This document shows, one piece after another, positions 32,903-40,401 of a DNA stretch of 64,000 nt (the first letter of the stretch is position 1; each line of letters starts with the position of its first letter). Source of the stretch: Dehalococcoidia bacterium (GTDB lineage: Bacteria; Chloroflexota; Dehalococcoidia; UBA2979); assembly GCA_009379925.1 (NCBI GenBank), contig WHSU01000007.1, positions 1-64,000 on the forward strand, given 5' to 3'. The notes beneath the pieces were generated by a model. That model was not told the DNA's origin. It did not search any database and worked only from the letters and a program-made list of their open reading frames with translations. A program made the translations under genes and the position numbers.

Positions 32903-33724
32903 CTAGTCCGATGCCGGCATGCAGCGGTACCACGAGGCGCCGAGGTCTTCGACGCGCACACGTCCGTCCGCGAGTTGGACGCGTCGCTGTGTCGTCACCA
33001 TGCGCCAGCCCGCCGGCGCCTGCCGTTCCTCCACGTCCAGTTGCACGGAGAATGAGCGAGGCACCCGCGACGAGACCGTCGCGCGCACCACATCACCCTG
33101 CACCTCGACCGCCAGGCGCACCGATTCCCTGTGGCGGTTGCGGAGACGGAGGTCGATGTATCCGTACTCGATGGTCGCGTCGCATCCCAGCCGGTAGTAG
33201 CGGTCGTCGCCGTACGTGTCGACGCTGTGGTTGCGCCGCTCGATCACCTCGAGGCCCGCGAGCAGGCCGGCGTTGTAGACGACCGTGGCCAGCAGGCAGG
33301 TCCCACCGCCCGGCCCGCTGGTCAGGGCTCCTTCGACGAGCGCCGCGGCGTCTCGGTAGCCCCGCGCCTCCGAGGGCTCACCGACTGTGTGCCAGAGCGA
33401 AAGAGTCTCTCCAGGCGCGATCAACAGGCCGTCCAGCGCGGCGGCCATGCGCCGTGTGTTCGCCCGCTTCGCCTCGCCTTGCGCCTCCTGGCCGGGATAG
33501 TCGCTGAGCGTGAGTTCGTAGCTGGCGAGCCGTTCCGGCAAGCCCTCGGACGCGGCCCGCGCCTCCGCGAATCGGTAGCCGGCACGTCGGTCCCGCCATT
33601 GCCGGCGCCAGAGCGCCAGCGCGAGCCGCCAGCGGGCCGGCAGACTGCGGCGGGCGAGCCGGCGGAGGCGCGTCGCCTCGGACCAGTGGTCGGATGTGGT
33701 AGCGGCCGCGGGTGAGGTGCTCAT
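32903..33724 (-). CDS. VanW family protein
   Basis: A 273-residue protein with the VanW core at about 145-200: GGGTCLLATVVYNAGLLAG and VIERRNHSVDTYG match the family GGGxCQLSxxLYNAALLAGLEVVERxxHS. The preceding SLWHTVGEPSEARGY also fits. No signal peptide is evident; the N-terminus is Arg-rich. VanW occurs in glycopeptide resistance loci, but its biochemical role is unknown and this context gives no resistance link. The start at 33724 was chosen over a GTG at 33745; neither has a ribosome site. Confidence 0.8.
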   Translation of the reverse strand: MSTSPAAATTSDHWSEATRLRRLARRSLPARWRLALALWRRQWRDRRAGYRFAEARAASEGLPERLASYELTLSDYPGQEAQGEAKRANTRRMAAALDGLLIAPGETLSLWHTVGEPSEARGYRDAAALVEGALTSGPGGGTCLLATVVYNAGLLAGLEVIERRNHSVDTYGDDRYYRLGCDATIEYGYIDLRLRNRHRESVRLAVEVQGDVVRATVSSRVPRSFSVQLDVEERQAPAGWRMVTTQRRVQLADGRVRVEDLGASWYRCMPASD

Positions 33725-33777
33725 CGGTGCGCGCGAGGTTACCACGAGCAGCGCGAGCGCCTGTCCCCGTTGGTGGC

Positions 33778-34671
33778 TCAGAACCCCACCCGCACCTCGA
33801 CGACCCGCCTGATGCCGCGCAGGTCGCGGTGCGTCGTCACACGCGCGTCCGGACGTCCGAGCGCGGCGAGCACGATGTCCTCGACGAACCCCGCCTGGCC
33901 GGCGCCGACCTCGAGCAGCACGGCGAAGGCGTCATCCACGAGGTGCTCCGGAAGTTGCGCCGCAAGGCCGTGGAACGGTTCCAGGCCGGTCTCGCCGCCC
34001 TCCACCGCGATGCGCGGCTCGGAGATGCGGATCACTTCGGGCAGCCCTTCGAAGTCCTCCGTCGGGATGTAGGGCAGGTTCGCCAGCACAATGTCGAGTG
34101 GCTCCGTGAGCGGCTCGAGCAGGTCGCCGGCGAGCAGCACGACGCGGTCGGTCAGGCCGAGCTGCTTCCGGTTGCGGCCCGCCCACTGGAGCGCATCGGC
34201 TGCGATGTCGGTGGCGAAGACTTTCGCGGCCGAAGCGTGCCGTGCGACCGAGAGCGCGATGGCGCCCGAGCCGGTGCCGGCGTCTGCGACGCGGACGAGG
34301 CGCCCCGACCGTGGGTGCTCGCGGATGGCGGTCAGCGCCGCTTCGACGAGTGTCTCCGTCTCCGGCCGTGGCACAAGGCAGCCGGGGCCAACCTGGAAGG
34401 TCAGCCCGTAGAACTCACGCTGACCCAGGATGTAGGCCAGCGGCTCATGCCCGAGGCGGCGGGTGAGCAACGCCTCGAAGGTGGGCCACGCGTCCGTCGC
34501 CGGCGGCGCGGCGCCCGCCGCGATCACCTGTTCGCGGCGCAGCCCGCTGGCGCGGCCGTAGAGCAGCTCCGCCTCCAGGCGCGCCTCGTCTACGTCGTCG
34601 GCGGCGTGGACGGCCAGGAGGCGCTCGCCTGCCTCGCGGAGGCGTTCGCGGAGCGGGCGCTCGGGCGTCAC
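33778..34671 (-). CDS. prmC: peptide chain release factor N5-glutamine methyltransferase
   Basis: A 297-residue class I SAM methyltransferase that methylates the Gln of the GGQ motif in release factors. N-terminal helical domain, then the SAM motif VADAGTGSGAIALSVA (about 124-139). The catalytic NPPY is NLPYIP here, a known tolerated variant in related enzymes. GTG start at 34671 overlaps the upstream methyltransferase stop (GTGA). The substrate gene prfA is at 37456-38520, about 3 kb away on the same strand; the two are usually adjacent. Confidence 0.88.
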   Translation of the reverse strand: MTPERPLRERLREAGERLLAVHAADDVDEARLEAELLYGRASGLRREQVIAAGAAPPATDAWPTFEALLTRRLGHEPLAYILGQREFYGLTFQVGPGCLVPRPETETLVEAALTAIREHPRSGRLVRVADAGTGSGAIALSVARHASAAKVFATDIAADALQWAGRNRKQLGLTDRVVLLAGDLLEPLTEPLDIVLANLPYIPTEDFEGLPEVIRISEPRIAVEGGETGLEPFHGLAAQLPEHLVDDAFAVLLEVGAGQAGFVEDIVLAALGRPDARVTTHRDLRGIRRVVEVRVGF

Positions 34672-35477
34672 CTGGCGCTCGTGCCCCGGTGCTGAAGCAC
34701 CTCGTACAGGAGGATGCCCGTGGCGACGGCGGCGTTCAGCGACGACGCCCGCCCGAGCATTGGGATACGCACCACGAGGTCGCATGCGGCGCGCTGCGTG
34801 TCCGAGAGCCCGGCGCGCTCGCTGCCGACGAGGAGCACCGTCCGTTCGCCGTACTCGGCGTCCCGGTACCCCGCGTCCGCGCGCGCGGATGTCCCGACGA
34901 CCCTCGCTTGCTCGTGCCGCGCCCAGTCCACGAACGGCGCGAACGAGGTGCGCACGAGGCGCTGCGTGAAAACGGCGCCCATGCTCGCGCGGACAGCGGC
35001 CGGGTCGTACGGGTCGGCGGAGTCCTCCAGCAGGATCACCCCGCACGCTCCCGCGGCATCGCAGGTCCGCAGCACGGTCCCGAGGTTCCCCGGGTCCCGC
35101 ATTTCGTCGAGGGCCACCCATGTGTCTCCCGAGGTGCACCGGGCGTCATCGAGGCCCTCCCACACCTGTTCGACCACCGCGGCGAGCCCCTGAGGTCCGT
35201 CCCGCTCCGAGAGCGACCGAAAGACCGCCGGTGACACCTCGAGCAAAGGGACGCCGTGCAGACGCGCCTCGTCGACCGTCTGGAGGCCGAAGTCGCTGTT
35301 GAGCAGGCCCGGTGCAACCACCACCGTCTGGATGGGCGCGCCGGACTGCACGGCCTCCGCGACCGGGCGGATGCCCTCCACGTAGCACGTCGAGGTGCGC
35401 ACGCGTTCCTTGCGCAGACGCAGGGCGCGGATCGCCTTGACCCGCGCGTTGCCGGCGCTGGTGATCACCTCGGCCAT
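34668..35477 (-). CDS. SpoU/TrmH family RNA 2'-O-ribose methyltransferase
   Basis: A 269-residue SPOUT methyltransferase. An N-terminal L30e-like substrate-binding domain (ITSAGNARVKAIRAL...) precedes the knot domain with motif 1 DPGNLGTVLRTCDAAG, motif 2 LLVGSERAGL, and motif 3 IPMLGRASSLNAAVA. Probably acts on 23S rRNA, but a tRNA target cannot be excluded. The start at 35477 has TACGAT 6 nt upstream and no ribosome site, so leaderless translation is likely. First gene of a unit with prmC. Confidence 0.87.
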   Translation of the reverse strand: MAEVITSAGNARVKAIRALRLRKERVRTSTCYVEGIRPVAEAVQSGAPIQTVVVAPGLLNSDFGLQTVDEARLHGVPLLEVSPAVFRSLSERDGPQGLAAVVEQVWEGLDDARCTSGDTWVALDEMRDPGNLGTVLRTCDAAGACGVILLEDSADPYDPAAVRASMGAVFTQRLVRTSFAPFVDWARHEQARVVGTSARADAGYRDAEYGERTVLLVGSERAGLSDTQRAACDLVVRIPMLGRASSLNAAVATGILLYEVLQHRGTSAR

Positions 35478-35483
35478 GTGGCG

Positions 35484-35489
35484 ATCGTA
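35484..35489 (-). promoter_or_regulatory. -10 box of a leaderless promoter
   Basis: TACGAT on the minus strand ends 6 nt before the ATG of the SpoU methyltransferase gene. Confidence 0.4.
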
Positions 35490-35613
35490 CGCGGCCTCGC
35501 CCGTACCCTCCCGCCGCGACCCCGTGAGCAGCGACCATCGTCGGTACGCTGTCGATGCTTGCCGCGGGCGCTAGTCTCGTAAGAACGACATCTTCGAGGA
35601 CAAGGAGGGTGCG

Positions 35614-36027
35614 ATGGCCTCTCAGCTCAACCCGTACATCGGCTTCACCGACAACGCGCGACAGGCGATGGAGTTCTACAAGGGCGTCTTTGGCGGCGAA
35701 CTGACGCTCAGCACCTTCGGCGAGATTGGCGCGCCGGACGCCGCGGACTCCGACAAGATCATGCATGGCCACTTGGAGACCGACCACGGCTTCACACTCA
35801 TGGCGGCCGACGCGCCGGCGGGCGTCGAGCGCCACCCCGGGGACAACGTCGCGCTCAGCGTGAGCGGTGACGACGCCGACGTCTTGCACCAGTACTGGGA
35901 GAGGCTGCAGGCCGGCGGGACTGTCACGGTCCCGCTGGAGAAGCAGGTGTGGGGTGACGAGTTCGGTAGCTGTGTCGACCAGTTCGGCATCAACTGGATG
36001 GTGAACATCACGCAGCAACAAGGCTGA
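35614..36027 (+). CDS. PhnB-like VOC superfamily protein
   Basis: A 137-residue glyoxalase/VOC fold protein of the PhnB (3-demethylubiquinone-9 methyltransferase-like) group: PYIGFTDNARQAMEFYKGVFGGEL at the start, and the C-terminal WGDEFGSCVDQFGINWMVNI. The family binds a metal in some members; substrate unknown. AAGGAGGG precedes the ATG. Runs into a HAD hydrolase gene 22 nt later. Confidence 0.82.
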   Translation: MASQLNPYIGFTDNARQAMEFYKGVFGGELTLSTFGEIGAPDAADSDKIMHGHLETDHGFTLMAADAPAGVERHPGDNVALSVSGDDADVLHQYWERLQAGGTVTVPLEKQVWGDEFGSCVDQFGINWMVNITQQQG

Positions 36028-36049
36028 CCGCGGACCGAGTCGCAAAGGC

Positions 36050-36703
36050 ATGCCCGCGCCATCCGTCGTCCTGTTTGACCTCGGTGGCGTGGTTATGGAC
36101 TGGGACCCGGCGCCCCGCCTCGCCCTCCTGAGCGCCGACTGCGGGCTGCCGGAGGCCGAGGTGCATCGCCGCGTCTTCGAGGACGGACTCGCGCGCGACT
36201 TCGACGCCGGGCGCTATACGAGCGAGCAGTGGTACGAGGCCGTCCGCGACACGCTCGGACTGCGCATGGACTTCGAGGCGTTACGGGACGTCTACCTTGG
36301 CGTCTTTCGGCCACCGGACCACGAGCTGCTATGGGTCGTCGACGCGCTACGTGCCGTCACGCGTACCGCGATGCTCACGGACAACCCGCCGATGCTCCTT
36401 GAGGCGCTGCCCACTCGCTACCCCGAACTGCTGTCGCGCTTCGACCCGATCCTGTTCTCCTGCGAGTTGGGGTGCCTCAAGCCCTCGCGTGAGGCGTTCG
36501 AAGCAGCCCTGGCGCGGCTCGACGTGCCGCCGGCCGCGGTCCTGTTCGTCGACGACACAGTGGCGAACGTGGCGGCAGCACGCGACGTTGGAATGGATGC
36601 GGTCCCCTTCGAGGGGCTCGTCGCGCTTCGAAGGGAACTGGAGCGGCGCGGCCTGCTGCCTGATGGGGCAGGCAGTCAGGGCCGCGCCGCGCCCGCGTCG
36701 TAG
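36050..36703 (+). CDS. HAD family hydrolase
   Basis: A 217-residue HAD-IA type phosphatase. Motif I is FDLGGVVMDWD (nucleophile Asp near residue 10), motif II is the Thr of MLTDNP, motif III the Lys of LGCLKPSREAFEAAL, and motif IV is FVDDTVANVAAA. The cap domain is small and helical. All catalytic positions are present. The second Asp of the usual DxD is replaced by Gly (DLGG), as in YihX-like members, so activity on small phosphoesters is plausible. Substrate unknown. Confidence 0.85.
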   Translation: MPAPSVVLFDLGGVVMDWDPAPRLALLSADCGLPEAEVHRRVFEDGLARDFDAGRYTSEQWYEAVRDTLGLRMDFEALRDVYLGVFRPPDHELLWVVDALRAVTRTAMLTDNPPMLLEALPTRYPELLSRFDPILFSCELGCLKPSREAFEAALARLDVPPAAVLFVDDTVANVAAARDVGMDAVPFEGLVALRRELERRGLLPDGAGSQGRAAPAS

Positions 36704-36727
36704 CGGCGTCGAGCGCTGCTCAGCGCG

Positions 36728-37267
36728 CTACTGCGCCCACACGATTTCGGACTCGCCACTGGCGTCGAAGGCCGCGACGCCGACGTTGCCGCCCGGGCGG
36801 CACGGCTGGAGCGGCCCGTGCTGCGTCTCCGTGGCCTCGACCTCGATGGCCTCGCCCACGGCGCCGTCGCAATCCTCCAGGTAGACGCGGTAGCCGTCTG
36901 CCTCGCCGCCGGCCTCCCACTCGACCGTCACGCGGCCCAGTTCACCCGAACCGGGCGGAACCGTGGCGCTGGTGTCGGGGAGTTCGCCGCTGAGGCTCAC
37001 GCTGGTCGGTGCGGCCGGTCCAGTCGTGTCTCCGCCGCCGGGCGTCCCCGTCTCCGTGGGCTCCTCTATCGGGGTGTCGGTCGGGGCCTCCGTGGCGGTC
37101 TCCGTCGGCTCGACGGTCGCCGTCGTGGTGACGGTGGGCGTCTCGGTCGGGTCCGCCTCGTCGTCATCGCAGGCGGCGAAGAGCGACACGGAGGCGAGCA
37201 GCAACATGCCGCCGAGGGCGAGCCGGGCTCGCCTCGATCGCCGACGCTGGATGGCAGGAACATGCAT
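36728..37267 (-). CDS. lipoprotein with Thr/Pro-rich repeats and a fibronectin III-like domain
   Basis: A 179-residue protein. A basic N-terminus and hydrophobic core end in LFAAC, a lipobox with the modified Cys at about residue 33. Residues 40-80 are a degenerate TETPT/PTETATE repeat, probably an extended, possibly glycosylated stalk. The remainder resembles an Fn3 fold (VTVEWEAGGEADGYRVYLEDCDG) and has two Cys. Likely anchored on the outside of the membrane. Function unknown. Starts at 37267. Confidence 0.7.
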   Translation of the reverse strand: MHVPAIQRRRSRRARLALGGMLLLASVSLFAACDDDEADPTETPTVTTTATVEPTETATEAPTDTPIEEPTETGTPGGGDTTGPAAPTSVSLSGELPDTSATVPPGSGELGRVTVEWEAGGEADGYRVYLEDCDGAVGEAIEVEATETQHGPLQPCRPGGNVGVAAFDASGESEIVWAQ

Positions 37268-37380
37268 GGATCAGACAACCTTCCTCTGGTGCGGGAGCCA
37301 AGGGCCGCCCGGCCGACAGTGTGCGACCGGGCACCGTGAGGCGTCAGATGCGCGCCTCGGCCCACCTAACCATGACGTGG

Positions 37381-37420
37381 CCCGCCCTCCCGGGGTTCCC
37401 ATGCAGAGCCGGTGGGCGGG
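37381..37420 (-). terminator. possible terminator hairpin after prfA
   Basis: CCCGCCC (37381-37387) pairs with GGGCGGG (37414-37420), 36 nt beyond the prfA stop. The 26-nt loop and lack of a T-run make this weak. The rest of 37268-37455 contains no gene I can support. Confidence 0.25.
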
Positions 37421-37455
37421 TGAAGTCAGACGGATGTCAGAACTGATGGGGGCGT

Positions 37456-38520
37456 CTATCCGGCGACGGCGGCGAGTTGTCGCGCCTGCTCGTCGGAACT
37501 GACGGCGTCAATCAGCCCGTCGATCTCGCCTTCCATCACGCGAGGGATGCCGTGGATCGTCAGGTTGATGCGATGGTCGGTGATCCGGTCCTGCGGGTAG
37601 TTGTACGTGCGGATCTTCTCGGCGCGGTCGCCGGTCCCCACCTGCGAGCGGCGGGCGCTCGCCTCTTCCGCGTCGCGCTTCTGCCGCTCCAGTTCGTAGA
37701 GACGCGCGCGCAGCACGCTCTCCGCCTTCGCGCGGTTCTTGGCCTGCGAGCGTTCGTCCTGGCACGTCACCACGATGCCCGTCGGCTCGTGCGTCATGCG
37801 CACGGCGGTGGCGACCTTGTTCACGTTCTGACCGCCTGCCCCGCCCGAGTGGAAGATGTCGATGCGCACGTCCGACCAGTCGATGTCCACGTCGACCTCA
37901 TCCACCTCGGGTAGCACCGCCACCGTGGCTGTCGATGTGTGGATGCGGCCCTGCGACTCGGTCTCGGGGACGCGCTGGACGCGGTGGACGCCGGACTCGT
38001 ACTTCAGTCGCGAGTAGGCGCCCTGGCCGTGCACCTCGAAGGTGATCTCCTTGAAGCCGGCCCCGGCCGCCGAGGTGTTGAGGATCTCGGTCTTCCACCG
38101 TCGCTCCTCGGCGTAGCGCTGGTACATGCCGAAGAGGTCGGCCGCGAACAGCGCCGCCTCGTCGCCCCCGGCGCCCGCGCGGATCTCCACGATCACGTCA
38201 CGTTCGTCCGCGGGGTCCTTCGGCAGCAGCGCCACGCGCAGCGCCTGGTCGAGGCGCTCCAGCTCCGGCTCCAACCGGTCGACTTCCTCGCGGCCGAGGT
38301 CGCGCATCTCGTCGTCGGAGTCGCGCACGAGCGCGCGCGCCTCGTCGAGGGCATCGGATGCCTCGCGCCGCTCGCGAAAAAGCAGCACGACCGGCTCGAT
38401 GCTCGCGCGCTCGCGCGCGATCTCCTCGACGCGCCGGTGGTCCGATACGACCTCGGGGTCGCCGAGGAGGCGCGTCAATTCCTCGTAGCGCGCCTCGATT
38501 TCTGCCAGTCGTTCCCACAT
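37456..38520 (-). CDS. prfA: peptide chain release factor 1
   Basis: A 354-residue class I release factor for UAA and UAG. The codon-reading tripeptide lies in QRVPETESQGRIHTST (PxT type, RF1), and the catalytic GGQ is in HSGGAGGQNVNKVATAV. Full length, with normal N-terminal coiled domain and C-terminal SQVGTGDRAEKIRTYNYPQ. Start at 38520. As RF1 does not read UGA, it does not compete with selenocysteine insertion. Confidence 0.95.
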   Translation of the reverse strand: MWERLAEIEARYEELTRLLGDPEVVSDHRRVEEIARERASIEPVVLLFRERREASDALDEARALVRDSDDEMRDLGREEVDRLEPELERLDQALRVALLPKDPADERDVIVEIRAGAGGDEAALFAADLFGMYQRYAEERRWKTEILNTSAAGAGFKEITFEVHGQGAYSRLKYESGVHRVQRVPETESQGRIHTSTATVAVLPEVDEVDVDIDWSDVRIDIFHSGGAGGQNVNKVATAVRMTHEPTGIVVTCQDERSQAKNRAKAESVLRARLYELERQKRDAEEASARRSQVGTGDRAEKIRTYNYPQDRITDHRINLTIHGIPRVMEGEIDGLIDAVSSDEQARQLAAVAG

Positions 38521-38660
38521 GGGTTCAGGATATCAACGGTTAGAGTTAGAGACGCGTGTCCCATGCCGCGTGACGGCGCACAGGAAGGCCGGATGAGCGA
38601 GCGGTCGTGGACGGCTCGTCGCAAGGCGCGGTGCTACGATCCCGCCCCGGGAGGTCCTCG

Positions 38661-39170
38661 ATGCCGCTTCGCGCCGCCGTGCTCACCGTCAGCGACCTCG
38701 GCGCACGTGGCGAACGCGTCGACACCGCCGGTCCGGCCGTCGCGGAGCTCCTGCGCGGCGCTGGGTTCGAGGTGAGCGATACCACCATCGTGCCGGACGA
38801 GCCCGACCAGATCTCGGGACGCCTCGTCACCTGGTGCGATGAGGGCATCGACCTCATCGCGACGACCGGCGGCACGGGGCTCTCACGGCGCGACCGGACA
38901 CCCGAGGCGACCCTGCGCGTGGTCGAGTACCGCGTGCCGGGCATGGAGGAGGGGATGCGCGCCGCAGGCCGCGCCTCGACGCCGCTGTCCATGCTGACGC
39001 GCGCGGTCGTGGGAGTGCGCGGCCAGACGCTGGTCATCAACCTGCCGGGCAGCGAGCGGGGTGCGCGCGAGAACCTAGAGGCGCTGCTGCCGGTGCTCCA
39101 ACACGCCTGCGAGTCTCTGCGCGGCGATGCGGACGAGGTCGCCGGGACCCACGACGAGATGCAGCGATAG
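38661..39170 (+). CDS. molybdopterin adenylyltransferase/MogA-MoaB family protein
   Basis: A 169-residue protein of the MoCF-biosynthesis fold. Conserved [18 protein letters not shown], the [17 protein letters not shown] loop that binds molybdopterin, and [21 protein letters not shown]. It would adenylylate molybdopterin during molybdenum cofactor assembly (MogA) or act like MoaB. GGGAGG lies 6 nt upstream of the ATG at 38661. Runs into trmD 13 nt later. A molybdenum cofactor is compatible with, but does not prove, selenium-dependent molybdoenzymes elsewhere. Confidence 0.85.
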   Translation: MPLRAAVLTVSDLGARGERVDTAGPAVAELLRGAGFEVSDTTIVPDEPDQISGRLVTWCDEGIDLIATTGGTGLSRRDRTPEATLRVVEYRVPGMEEGMRAAGRASTPLSMLTRAVVGVRGQTLVINLPGSERGARENLEALLPVLQHACESLRGDADEVAGTHDEMQR

Positions 39171-39183
39171 CACGGACACCTCG

Positions 39184-39939
39184 ATGCGATTTGACGTCCT
39201 GACGATCTTCCCCGGCATGTTCGCCGGTCCCCTGGACGAGTCGATCCTCAAGCGGGCGCGTGCCGCCGGGCTCATCGATGTCCAGTTGCACGACCTGCGG
39301 CAGTGGGCCACGGACAAGCACCGGACCGTGGACGACTACCCCTTCGGCGGTGGCCCCGGGATGGTGATGAAGCCCGAGCCGCTGTTTGCCGCCATCGAGG
39401 CGATCGCCCCGATGGCCGAGCCGTCACCGATGGTCGTGCTGATGACGCCGCAGGGCCGCCGCCTGGACCGCGCGCTGGCGCAGGACCTGGCGACGCGCCC
39501 GCGCCTGCTCATCGTGTGCGGGCGCTACGAGGGCGTCGACGAGCGCGTGCGCGAGCACGCCATCGACCTCGAGGTGAGCGTCGGTGATGTGGTGCTCTCC
39601 GGCGGCGAGTTGCCTGCCATGCTGCTGATCGACGCCGTGTCGCGGAACGTGCCGGGTGTCCTCGGCGGTGAGGGGTCACTGGAGGAGGAGTCGTTCGAGG
39701 ATGGCCTGCTGGAGTACCCGCAGTTCACGCGCCCGGCCGAGTTCCGCGACTGGGGCGTCCCGGCCATCCTGCTCTCCGGGCACCACGCCGAGGTGGCAAC
39801 GTGGCGCCGCCGGCAGCGGCTGCTACGCACCCGCGTACGCCGCCCCGACCTGCTCGAACGTGCCGACGTGACGGCGGACGAGCGCGCCTGGCTGGACGCG
39901 CAACCGCTCGACGATAGCGACGGCACGACCGTAGACTAG
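39184..39939 (+). CDS. trmD: tRNA (guanine-N1)-methyltransferase
   Basis: A 251-residue SPOUT enzyme making m1G37, which prevents frameshifting. Starts [36 protein letters not shown], the [11 protein letters not shown] loop and the knot [18 protein letters not shown] are all present. Followed by rplS in the usual trmD-rplS order, but without rimM and rpsP upstream. Confidence 0.95.
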   Translation: MRFDVLTIFPGMFAGPLDESILKRARAAGLIDVQLHDLRQWATDKHRTVDDYPFGGGPGMVMKPEPLFAAIEAIAPMAEPSPMVVLMTPQGRRLDRALAQDLATRPRLLIVCGRYEGVDERVREHAIDLEVSVGDVVLSGGELPAMLLIDAVSRNVPGVLGGEGSLEEESFEDGLLEYPQFTRPAEFRDWGVPAILLSGHHAEVATWRRRQRLLRTRVRRPDLLERADVTADERAWLDAQPLDDSDGTTVD

Positions 39940-39990
39940 GCGTCCCAAACTGTTCGTCTCGACAGAGACAGGCGTGCGAGGAACGTCGCC

Positions 39991-40338
39991 ATGGCCATCG
40001 ATCTGCGTGCACTCGCACAGCCCGCGAACCCGAACCTGCCCGAGTTCGGCCCCGGCGACACCGTCCGCGTCCAGGTACGCGTCGTGGAGGGCGACCGCGA
40101 GCGCCTGCAGCCATTCGAGGGCATGGTGATCCGCGTGAAGCAAGGCCCCGCCGGCAACTTCACCGTGCGTCGTATCGCCTCGGGCGTGGGGGTGGAGCGC
40201 ACGTTCCCCTTCAACAGCCCGCGTGTTGAGCAGGTGGAGGTGACGCGCCGCGGCAAGGTCCGCCGCGCCCGCCTGTACTACCTCCGCGGCCGTACCGGCC
40301 GTCGGGCGCGCGTGAAGGAAGCGCCACGCCGCTCGTAG
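39991..40338 (+). CDS. rplS: 50S ribosomal protein L19
   Basis: A 115-residue ribosomal protein at the subunit interface. [22 protein letters not shown] and the [13 protein letters not shown] and [13 protein letters not shown] segments are diagnostic. GAGGAA lies 7 nt upstream. A short GTCTC-gaca-GAGAC hairpin at 39956-39969 precedes the gene; whether it regulates is unknown. A strong terminator follows. Confidence 0.95.
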   Translation: MAIDLRALAQPANPNLPEFGPGDTVRVQVRVVEGDRERLQPFEGMVIRVKQGPAGNFTVRRIASGVGVERTFPFNSPRVEQVEVTRRGKVRRARLYYLRGRTGRRARVKEAPRRS

Positions 40339-40362
40339 GCCCACATCGACGCGATCCTCACG

Positions 40363-40387
40363 ACGCCGGGCCAGCGCCCGGCGTTTT
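40363..40387 (+). terminator. rho-independent terminator after rplS
   Basis: A 9-bp stem ACGCCGGGC/GCCCGGCGT with CAGC loop, followed by TTTT (40384-40387). It is immediately followed by the -10 box of priA. Confidence 0.9.
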
Positions 40388-40389
40388 CG

Positions 40390-40395
40390 TATGAT
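40390..40395 (+). promoter_or_regulatory. -10 box of a leaderless promoter (priA)
   Basis: TATGAT, five of six consensus bases, lies 6 nt before the priA ATG. There is no properly spaced ribosome site. The -35 region would fall in the rplS terminator stem. Confidence 0.5.
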
Positions 40396-40401
40396 CGAGG
40401 C

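Noticed and set aside
32903-33724. Vancomycin resistance locus
   Set aside because: Only a VanW-family gene is present, with no vanHAX or vanRS; VanW proteins are widespread without resistance.
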